Shown: piece by piece, positions 11,166 to 21,600 of the stretch
Layout of the letters: each line of letters opens with the position of its first letter
Numbering within the stretch: the first letter of the stretch is position 1
Source of the DNA: Pontederia crassipes
Lineage: Eukaryota > Streptophyta > Magnoliopsida > Commelinales > Pontederiaceae
DNA: 64,000 nucleotides
Direction: 5' to 3'
Assembly (NCBI GenBank): GCA_030549335.1
Contig: CM060184.1
Coordinates: 42,363,909 to 42,427,908 of the forward strand
The notes under the pieces: generated by a model
Seen by the model: only the letters and a program-made list of their open reading frames with translations
Databases searched by the model: none
What the model was told of the DNA's origin: nothing
Position numbers and translations under genes: made by a program

Positions 11166-12966
11166 CTACTGGAACTGTAGGGCCTTTTCGACGATAGTGA
11201 CTGCATCCTGTGCAGTGTGCATGAACTCGTACGCAAAATGGATAATGATCTTTTATCCTTTTCTCTTTGGATGATATAGCACTATTATATTCTAATTAGA
11301 ATTCACGCAACATTTAATTTCGGTAATTCACATATATGCGCACCAATAAAGAAAAAAAAAACTTGCATCATCATGCTGCCACCAGTGTAATGAGATGAGA
11401 AACACATAACAGTATTTTTTTAAAAAAAAATCACGTCAACAAAACATTGGCATAAACATATACATATAATATAAACTTTGTGGTGTATTACTTTTTTTGG
11501 CATTTATGTTTTTAATGATGTCATAAGAAATCTTATTATGCATACATGATACATATCACAGAAAAATTGATGATGTGAACAGATTAAGTGGATGGCTGGA
11601 AGCCTGGAAAAGGTAAACGATAGCAGGTGGATGCATGGGACTACATATCTATTGGATGCTCCAAAAAATTATCATTATTTCATTTTATTCGACCTATGCA
11701 TGATTCACATGAACAGATGAAAAACAATGATGGTAAATAATTTTTGGAGTGGCAAAAATAGTGTTGCCCATATCCATTTGGCAGAGGTACACAAAGCACA
11801 TTGATGATGCAGGCTCAGTTCGCTCGCTGGTTGGCCTGTTGTTGGCTTGTTGTTGGTGCTGGCGCGGTGCACGCATTGGGAACGATAAGGTCCCCCACCC
11901 CCGCCCTCTTCCCCCCCTCGGCAGATTCCGGCAATGGCGACGCGTGTTGATCCCTGCGAATGTGCCCCCCTTCTACCTCCCTTCCCATGTGCCCCCCTCC
12001 CCCTCCCCGGTACGATGCATCCACCCTCCCTTTTTTGCACACTCATCTTTCTCTCTCTCAAACCAAAACATCAACGTTGTCGTTTGCCTTTCTCTTCCTT
12101 TGTCTTCTACCCTCGTCAGCCTATTCACTTGCATATCACCCCTCTTTTTCTTTCCTTTTAATAATATATAAGAGAATTAAACCTAGAACAACTTACATTG
12201 GATATGCTCATTTCAAACTGATCAAATGTTATCATTTCATTTTGGCATGCTCTCGATCGATATCCAAGTTTGAAATTGAAATTTTCGCAAGCACTTTCTT
12301 AAAGGTGATCCTTGCGAGCAGCTCTGGATCAGGATCATGACCTTCGTTGGCGAGGAGGATCAGCAAAAATAAAATAAAATAAATAGACTCATACGAACAA
12401 TGAGCTAGCGTTTAATTAATTTAATTAGACTTTCTCTATTTTGTTATCATTTATTTTGATATAAAATAAAAAGATAACTACATGAAAAAACTTAACCAAT
12501 GTTAATATAATTGTGATATATGTTCTAGAGATTTAATTATATATATATATATATTGTTGTCTCTGTTGAATAAAAATGTAAAGAGTTATGTGTATGATAT
12601 TCATACAGTAAAGCTTGTAGGCATGAAACTATATTTTAAGTTCCAACAGTTGGCTACTTTTCATTCAACAGGACAGCGTGTCGAGACGAAATGCTTCTCG
12701 AGCTTCGGGAAATGCAATTAACAATGTCTTCTTTTTTGAAAAAAAAAACAATACAAATAAGTATACAGTTCAGTCCCAATTTTAAGTTCGTGCTTTTCTC
12801 ATAGGTTAATTTACAGTTTTCTTTTCCTTGGTTACGTTAACTTAGTTCCCTAACACACGGACAAGATCAATTCAATTAATTGCATGCATAGTGACTTGTT
12901 TTGAACACCCTAATCCAATCCCCATCCCCCAAATACCATCTGTTGATCACAGCTAGTCTATGCACA

Positions 12967-13003
<37 letters not shown>
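12967..13003 (+). repeat. (TA)n microsatellite
   Basis: About 18 TA units in AT-rich intergenic DNA. Confidence 0.9.
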
Positions 13004-13006
<3 letters not shown>

Positions 13007-14607
13007 CTTACCCTAATTAATCCCCAATGCATAATTAATATAATTAGTAATGTATGATTAGTTTTGGCAGGGAGCTTAACACATGCATGTGCATGACTGG
13101 TATAACATGATCTAGTCCTATATATAAAAATAGCCAATGTACATCTCATGCATAGAGTGATGAGCTGTCCCTCTCACAAGAACTAGAGGTACTTGGGATG
13201 TGCAGCTACGCTATTAATCCCTCACAATTAAGAAGATGATTAAAGAAAATATCATTGGGCCTTATCCCCATATTTTAATACTAATGAGTAGTTGCAATAT
13301 TTTTTTATTCCCCCTCCTTCCTAAGCAATCCATTAAGATCTAGCTATATATTCTGAATAACAAAATATATACTAGCAAAGATAGCACAATTTGTATTAGC
13401 CTAGTGCTAACTCTTAAATATAAATTTTCATACCACGTGGTTCTCAATTTTCTTAAATAAAATTCCGGATTTACGAACAATTAAATTATGATGGCATCAA
13501 CATTTATACTATGATATCATGGTTTGACGTAAAATTTTGAACTAATTTAGAGGACAAAAAAAAAGTGAGCTGGATTACATCCAACAATGTAACATATTTT
13601 TACACACACATGTGTGTCATTTAAATATGCATGAAGTGAATATAGCTCATTATCGCAGTAATTGTCTCGATTTTGAATTTTTTTGAATGTAAAAATTTTT
13701 TATTAAGAGTTTCATCTGTCAAACATGTTACTTATGACGACATTAAATGATCAATGTGTATAATTTTTAATGTCAACTGAATTAAACGATCAACGTCACA
13801 TCTTATTTACTGTGTAATAAAAAAAAGGTGCATGATATATATAAGATGATCACATAAAGGGCCAAAGCTAAAGTTAGAGAAGGGAGAAAGAGAGCGAAGA
13901 AAAGATAGAAAAAGATGGGGGAATGCAATGCATGATGTCCACACCCACCACCACGAGAATGAACAGGAGCAATAAAAGCGCTCTCCAAAATTCCGTACGA
14001 CGTAGTTTTTAAGGTGGCCATATTTCCTTTTTTTCTTTTGGTGGTGGTGGTGGAATAAGTTGGCCAATTTTTTGGGGATCTGCATGAAACCATTATTTTT
14101 TCCCGTATGGATCAGGAAAATATCACTAATTTAATTAATTATTTTGATATCTAAAAGGAGATGACACAACTAACACAAGTGTAGTTTGCAATACCCTTCT
14201 CTCTCCTCCTTTCTCTCTCCAATGCTGGAGAGACAAGTGGCTTACAGCTTGTCACCAAGACACCAGACCGGAAGGAAGGCAGAAAGAATCAAACATTTGA
14301 AAAAAAAGAGCATAAAATAAAAACCTATTATAAATATGTTGACGATAATAATAAAAAAGTCAGTATATATAAAAGGTAGATTAGTAATATATCACATTTA
14401 GGCATGCAGAACATTACTGTATTTTAATATTTTTTACGTAACAGGTTTTTGCTGGAAATAAAGAGGCCAAGGAAAAAAACTTAAATGGATATCTATATAT
14501 CTTGGTTGATCGGTGCACTGTCAATCTCCACATTGCATTTGAACGTGATGATAATAAAGAATGATCATATAATTAAATTTCTCCTAATTATATAAGAACT
14601 TTTTTCA

Positions 14608-14850
<243 letters not shown>

Positions 14851-15067
14851 GCTACCCCTAAAGCGACGAAAGAAGTAAATATCTGACTAGGTGTGGACAT
14901 GGAGGAGGTCCTAAGGTGGTTTGGTTTAACGTCGAACGGACGACTCTGCCCAATTTTAGCAAGGGGAAGAGGGGGGCGTAGGAGGAGAGAGAAAGGGTGA
15001 GGATGGGGATGCATTGCGTGGTGTCATTCTGCTCATGGCCCAAGGTCTTTCTCGTCCATTAACCTCT

Positions 15068-15075
15068 TATAAATA
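15068..15075 (+). promoter_or_regulatory. TATA box of the HD-Zip I gene
   Basis: TATAAATA in a GC-richer context, about 250 bp upstream of the start codon at 15326. A start near 15100 would give a leader of about 225 nt that is strongly CT-rich (15120-15190) and has a (GA)n run at 15299-15320 just before the start codon. Confidence 0.7.
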
Positions 15076-15229
15076 TGCCCCTCCCGCACATAAAAATTTT
15101 AACCTCGCTGGATCATCAAGTCACCTTCCTCTCTCCTCGTCTCCCTCTCTCTCACCTCTTCCAGCTCCCTCCTTTCCATCCTCGTCTCCTGCTCTAGCTA
15201 TCTAACGCTTGCCACCTTCCTGCCTTTGC

Positions 15230-15277
15230 ATGCCCAGTGCCTGTCACCTCGTCCTTTTGTGTATAACTTCTCGCTGA
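15230..15277 (+). other. Upstream ORF in the HD-Zip leader (15 codons)
   Basis: An ATG at 15230 opens a 15-codon frame (MPSACHLVLLCITSR) closed by TGA at 15275-15277, 48 nt before the main start codon. It would be translated only if transcription starts near the TATA box at 15068. It could dampen translation of the main frame, but conservation is unknown. Confidence 0.4.
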
Positions 15278-15325
15278 GCCAATCGTAGCCTGTGAACAGG
15301 AGAGAGAGAGAGTGAGAGAGATCAG

Positions 15326-16204
15326 ATGAAGGGTAGCAGCAATATCAGTGCTCATGTCGACGGAAAGATGTTGTTCTCCTCTCTCCTAGCCTCTGAACTT
15401 GGCACCCAAACGCCCCAGGGTTCGGTCCCCGTCATATCCGAATAATATGCATTGTTATACATTCAATTCGCTCGTCTAAATGAACATGATACGTATCACA
15501 GGTGCAGAGCAGACGAAGGTGCGCCGGAGGAGGAAGAAGGCGAGGGCGGAGGGCGGCTCAAAGAAGAGGCGGCTGAGCGACGAGCAGGTCCAGTTCCTGG
15601 AGATGAGCTTCGGCAAGGAGCGCAAGTTGGAGTCCGGCCGCAAGGTGCACCTCGCCGCCGAGCTCGGCCTCGACCCCAAGCAGGTCGCCGTCTGGTTCCA
15701 GAACCGACGCGCCCGCCACAAGAGCAAGCAGGTCGAGGACGCCTACCTCAAGCTCAAGTCCCTCCACGACGCCGCCGTGCTCGAGAAATGCCACCTCGAG
15801 AACGAGGTCGATCCCCATGCACCCGTCGATCCCCTGCGTCCAATCCTTCCTTGTAGTACGTACGTACTGACGGCCGCCCTTGCCCATGTGTTTGGTAGCA
15901 GGTGCTGAAGCTGAAGGAGCAGCTCAGGGAGGCCGAGGAGGAGCTAAGGAAGCTTTCGCTCGGAGTCGCCGGCGGTGGCAGCGCCCTCATTAATGGATCG
16001 GAAGCGGCTTCGGCGCTCAACATTGGTGCCGCCGCCACCGGCAGCCCCGTCTCTTCGACCGTCACCCACCAACCGCCACCGATGGCCGGTGAGTTCGGGG
16101 TGGCGGATGGGGACGCGGACCACCAGCATCTCATGTCCTACGTGCAGGAGTACAACTACGGCAACTACTACATGATGGAGTGGCCAAACATCTACATCAT
16201 GTGA
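15326..16204 (+). CDS. Class I HD-Zip transcription factor (ATHB-21/40/53 - Vrs1/GT1 - HOX14 type)
   Basis: Predicted nuclear DNA-binding protein of 233 residues. HD-Zip I factors bind CAATNATTG-like sites as dimers. Exons are 15326-15419, 15502-15806 and 15902-16204; introns of 82 and 95 bp are GT...AG and in phases 1 and 0. Residues 1-31 form a short N-terminal arm and are followed by a basic stretch (RRRRKKAR). The homeodomain covers about 53-109 ([14 protein letters not shown] through helix 3, [14 protein letters not shown]). The leucine zipper covers about 108-150. The second intron falls inside the zipper after CHLENE, the same place as in Vrs1-type genes. The C-terminal tail is Gly/Ala/Ser-rich and ends in an aromatic, acidic segment ([14 protein letters not shown]). 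In this clade, members restrain bud or lateral spikelet growth and respond to ABA; that role is inferred here by family only. The start at 15326 is chosen because it splices in frame, whereas the ATG at 15480 lies inside intron 1. The exons are very GC-rich. Assignment to class I is firm, the subclade likely. Confidence 0.92.
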
Positions 16205-16256
16205 AGAGATGCTGTTTGGCTTCCGCGCACCATTAAGATCACGATATTGTGATTAA

Positions 16257-16302
<46 letters not shown>
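16257..16302 (+). repeat. (ATT)n microsatellite in the likely 3' UTR of the HD-Zip gene
   Basis: About 15 ATT units starting 53 bp after the stop codon. It is the reverse complement of the AAT motif upstream of the gene. Confidence 0.9.
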
Positions 16303-16303
<1 letters not shown>

Positions 16304-18662
16304 CATTAATATTAGCCCATGTAACTATCTAATTACTGTTGTTCTTCCCACCGTTAATTAATCAGGCAGTAATTAAGTAGAGTCCTCTCCACTAACAATA
16401 ACAAGGAGCTTGTATTTTAACTTAGGACCCATGTATCCATGTAAATTATTAACTAAGTACCCCATTGTATGGAAACATGTTAATTGATCCAGTGTAAGAT
16501 AAGATATTATGTAACTTGGATCAGTGTTCATCGATAGTCTACCATTAATTGTTGCAGTAAAGGATAAGGTGTTCAGTAATTAAGTAGCATGCACTCCGAG
16601 ACAGATTTTTCAACAGGATTATTAAAAATGCATTATTTAACTGCATTGTTAATTGCAAGAGGATAAATAGCTCTACGTGAGAGAGGAAAAGTGTTTGTTT
16701 AATTAGACTGAGCAATCATCTTTCGACAAGAGTGGCTTAAAGATTCCAAATTTTGAAGTGAAATATTAATGGAGTTGCTCTATTCTTAGTAGTACTTTTT
16801 AAGGTTATCTTAGTCGCTTTTAAAGGTATGATAATTTATCCGAATATTTTTTTGCGACTCCATGTCATGATATCTATATTAATCACAATTGAGTTTTAAT
16901 TAAGACTGATCACGTGTGTATATATATATACATATGAATATGTGTCTAGAACAATAAAAGAAAGATGGGAGCCAGTGAGGTGATGGCACTGGTTTGGATA
17001 AGAAGCATCATCAAATGGTTTCTGCCTAGTTTGCCCTGCTCTCGCTAGCGGACAAGGAGCATAGCAAAATTTAAGAGCAAGGAGGACTTCTAGATGCGAA
17101 AGCAATGGGGAAGCCATCCAAAAGGAATGACTACTATTCACCAGCTGGTCAAGAGAGTAAAAAAAAACATGGATGGGGTGAGTTGGAGGCTTCAAGGATC
17201 CATCACCATCGCCTAAAAATGCATGCCGCCCTTGACCCCTCTGAAAAGGAACAACGAGAGTTATCAGAGAAAGGGCGGGCACACGCGCACGCACATCACC
17301 TCACGATGTCATGAACAAATGGAGAGAGAAAGAGAATAAGAAGCAGCAGCTAACAGCAGCAGGCGAAAGCAGACAAAGAGGAGCAATGGCCAAAAAGGTT
17401 TGGCCACTGGAGGTCTCTTTCCTGCAAGCACTTCAGCAGAAAGCCCAACGGGTCAAAGGGGAGTTTGCGTGCACAGTGTGCGTTGCCTTGTGCCCTGTAT
17501 CACGAAACCCACCTTCACTTTGTTCTTCAGTGGTGCAATTCAAAAGAGATCTCATGTTAGAACGTGATCTTAAACATTTTGTAAACATGTGTGCACTTAT
17601 TTTTAGCCACCATACGCAGGATCAAACTTATTAAATAACAACTTCACAATAATAAGCTTTTAATGTCAGAAAACAATAAAATAGATTACTAATCAAGGGA
17701 GTGTTAAATATTGAATGAGTCCAATTATGCATTTCTTTCCATGTAATACAACAGGCATGCTGATGGACATCACAAAACGGTGTAAGTGATGATGCAGAAA
17801 GGGAGCAAGAGTTTTCAGCTCCAACATCATCATGGAAGTATAAATCTCGAATCGAGATTTCAGAGACATACACTTGTCCGGGACTGCCACATAAAAACAT
17901 CCGAAAAGTGAGCACAGATCAATAATCTCTGCAATAACATCCAGTCCCAGAGCTTCAATTTTGAACAATTGCATCGAGATGTCCAGAGCACTACTGAAAG
18001 ACAATGTTAAGCAAAAGGACATTCTCTTCCCAGCCTAATGTATCAGTAGCATGCATTTAAGACTTAATCCTCATAACTAGGTACCAAAATCAAGACAACA
18101 AATGTGGCACAAGGACATTGCACATCTACCATTACTTCTGATACAATACAAAATTCCGAAACTGCTAGAAAGAGTTGTCAGACCTGGTCCCATTGTCAAA
18201 GTTCCATCAAAGGCTTTCTCATGGAAGATAAACTACAAGCTAAAAAGACATCTACAGTTTGAAAATTTAGTATACCAGAGGATGGTTTACTGAAATTAAT
18301 CAGAAATGAGAAGGACAACAAGTACAACATGAAAACTAATTAACATGAATATGAAGGAAATGATAAAAGCTGTCAATCCCAGAAATTGGGTTCTGCTGCT
18401 TCTATCGTGATGTTACAAAAACACCAGATGGTAAAGCGACAATGTCACTGCAGGAGTGAGCTAACTAACAAAAAAGAAATTAAAAGCGTGACACCTTACA
18501 AAGTTCTCCAGTAGCATTTTCCTGGAAAGCAATGCTTGCTGCAAGGAGAAAGCTTTAGAAACACATACACTTGGACTGCAAGATTTCACACTGGAACAAA
18601 AAGAAAAAGTTTTCCACAACATATCTGTGCCCTTTGCTGGTTACAGAATGTTGGAGTTCTCT
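16303..18662. other. 3' UTR remnants and intergenic DNA between two convergent genes
   Basis: Between the HD-Zip stop (+) and the DeSI-like stop (-). The first few hundred bases are probably HD-Zip 3' UTR, and the last several hundred are probably 3' UTR of the minus-strand gene. Open frames of up to 132 codons at 16896-17634 and 17631-18022 show no recognisable motif. No TE terminus was found. Confidence 0.45.
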
Positions 18663-21600
18663 TCATGCATCCTTCAGAGTGCTGCCTGGCTTCCGGAATT
18701 CCCATGGTGGAAGACATCCACTAAAGGGGGAAGGCAAGAATAGAGAAGATTGGGAGAGACTCCTCTGGCGCATGGAAATTGAAGACAAACAATTGAAAGC
18801 ACTTCTAAGCCTCCTTTTTTCGCCATCCTCGGCTTGAGAATCCGGATCATGGTGAACAGCAGATATTTTAAGGGCCTCAGGCAGCAAGCAGTTGCAAAGT
18901 GAACCTAAAGCAGCAACCAGAAAATCAATAACTCAATGGAATCAGGTGAAATAGATTAATCTGAACAGAAAAATTATTTCCCTGTTAAATCAGACAACAG
19001 GCATAATTAATAACAAAATTACAGTCAATATGGCAAACTTATAGACATTCTAAGGGCACCAACATGACAAAGTTAAATTAAAGCCATTGGCAAAATAATT
19101 ATCAAGACTTAACATCTCAGCATTCTTCTTATTAATAATGCCTTGAATCTGAATCCAATGTGTCCCCTTATGCAATCAGATGCTTTGCAGATTTCCTCTA
19201 CGAGGGTCTCGTTGACCGATGAGCCTGTGGGGAGTCAAGGGGGGGATCCCTGGATCCCCCCCTGCGGGGGTTGCAAGAGGGCGGAACCCCCTGAGCGAAA
19301 ATTTTTAGGGGTGTTCTGTATGTGATTCGGATTTGATTTATTTCCTTATCACGAGATAAGTGTCTTATTTTTAGGGATTAATTCAGTGTCTCAGTCGGTC
19401 TGTAATTCCTATCATCTGTTAAAGGAAGTGCCTATATAAACTCCCTAGGGGGTCCAAAAAAATCTGATTCGGTAATTCTCTTCTGTTTCTTCCATCTCAT
19501 ACAATTCTGCGTCGCCTTAAATTTCTCGAGTTTTCTCGCGGTGCATAATTTCTCTCGTGCAGAAATCCTAACACTTCTTAAGGGGAAAAAATAAACTAGG
19601 GAATGAAATAGAGCTAAAATTTGAAAAATTCCACTAGCTCTGTTAGATAGGTACAAAATCTCAATTTCAATTGTCCTGAATTTGTTGATATTATACATGG
19701 ACATAATCAGTTAGTGTAAATAATTCATATACAGGCGCATGTACAAGTTGTAGAACTCGACGAGCAAAAACTTGTTAACATATGAGGAATGTACTTAAAC
19801 TATAATAAAGCATCAGCTTTCAAATTGGCTTAGCAGTCAAGTGAAGCATACCTATTCTTGCAAGTCGGTTCACCCATTTGGGAATCGGCTTGCCAGTCAA
19901 CTTATAACAGATATCCTTGCAGAAGTGGTTGCAATTCTTCACAATCAAGTGGTAGGTATCGCCATTATAGTGCACTGACTGCAGCTCCATAAATTCTCTA
20001 ACCTGAAGTGGGTCCAAGCATGTTGTGCCCATGAATATTGATTTCCTAAACCTGAAGCCAGGACATTGCCGAGGCTCAACCTCAAAGACACCACTTGTGG
20101 GATAGTCATGTGCTCCAAATGCATATTCCACACCATGAACTATAAAACATAATTCATCATCAAGAAAACTACAAACCAAAATTAGTAGAGTATTCAATAT
20201 CTGAGTTAAAAACGAATAATTATTATGCGCATAAAGATTTTCTAGCATTGATTTGGAACCATAAATGCAAGAGAAAAGTTATACAAAAAGGCAATGTGTA
20301 ATAGTCATTATCATCAAGCATTTGTCTATTTTTCTTCCATAACTCATCCTGCAGAACAAAGTTCTGCTTCCAGCGTAAAAACATGCTGCTAGCTAGTGAA
20401 CCTAGAAAACTGTAATTACATATATATGGTGCAAAATTTGACGCTAACCCCATCGTGAGGACTAGAGAAAATTTTCTTGTTCGATGGTATGTGAATTGCA
20501 TCCATCTTCTAGAAAGACATGAATTTCATGATCAGCATTATTGTCTAGTAAAACATAGCTCACTGAAACATCAACTAAAGTAAAATGACTAGTTTGATCA
20601 CTGGGTTTTTCAATTTAGCATTTCTTGATATGAGAAGTTGAAATAGCGCAAAAGTAATAAGAGCTTTACTGTAGTACTCATGAAAGAATTATCTGATATA
20701 TTCTCGCTATCAGGTTATAACCAAGACAAAGCTATTCAGCATCTAAGCCATAATCGTATAGTAATAGATATCGATATAGAAGAAATTTGGAATATGTTTC
20801 CATAAGCAGAGGGACTCTTATCCCTGTTATAGTCACACTTTTTAAAACTTTCCGTGTAAGAAGTCAAGTTCCTATTTCGGAGAAAACAGAAACTTCTGTG
20901 ATTTAACTCTTCTGTACTGCCAGGAATGCCATGCCTTTAGTCCAAGGTTTTTTTTTGAGAGGGAAAATGATGACTACTAGTTTGGTTATCATCCGCGTGT
21001 GTGAATATACATACATATATATATCACTGAAAAGACACATCAAATCAAAACCCCACTCTCAAAGAAAACAAAACATGTGATTTACAATACTATCCACCTA
21101 GGAAACAAGTCCTGTCTTAGAATAGTGAGAAACAAGCTTCCTGTCCTCAAACGAGAAAGAGGAACTCACTTCTCTTCTATTTTCTTCTTCATTCCTTATT
21201 AGTTGTCTAATTCTGAGACAAGATATGCTTCTCTTGTATAGCCTACAGGAGATCCATCTCTTTTCGAGGTTGGAATTGTTGATGTGTTCCACGCCTGCTT
21301 TTGAATCTTCGCTGAAGCCAGATGACCCAAGCATCGACCAAAAAGATCGCCAATGAACAAAAAGATTGCCAATGAAACTCTCCAACCCAGTCTCTGTCTG
21401 TCAAGTCCCATCAAGTCCCCTCGGGGCACCTGCCAGAAGTCCATAGCTGCCAGAGGAACACCACCCGTAATTCTCGTTCGAGACCAAACCTCTCGGGACA
21501 CCCGACATCCTATCTCCCCACAAAAGACGCAAGAAATATCTGCGTTGGGTGCCCAACATGCTCTGCAAACTCGAGTGAGGATCCACTCGCGCGCTGCAGA

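Larger units (their letters stand above)
7954..14607. other. Gene-proximal intergenic DNA, no gene supported
   Basis: About 6.6 kb upstream of the HD-Zip gene. Composition is mixed, with CT/GA-rich runs (9241-9255, 9577-9590, 9845-9862, 9961-9979, 10628-10665, 11087-11165), a C26 tract (8608-8633), and a C/T-rich stretch (11895-12160). Open frames up to about 150 codons exist in GC-richer parts, but none carries a recognisable motif and frames on both strands overlap. Known plant microRNA sequences were looked for by eye and not found. Distal regulatory DNA or an unannotated non-coding transcript cannot be excluded. Confidence 0.5.

Noticed and set aside
9000-14600. MicroRNA precursors in the gene-proximal region
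   Set aside because: By-eye comparison with common plant families (for example miR156, miR159, miR164, miR166, miR172, miR399) gave no match. A structure scan would be decisive.
15480-15908. Uninterrupted homeodomain frame starting at an ATG at 15480
   Set aside because: The ATG lies in intron 1 and the frame reads through intron 2. The three-exon model is phase-consistent and gives the family's usual length.
16896-17634. Overlapping frames of 69-132 codons downstream of the HD-Zip gene
   Set aside because: No motif, low-complexity composition and opposing frames. More likely 3' UTR or intergenic DNA.
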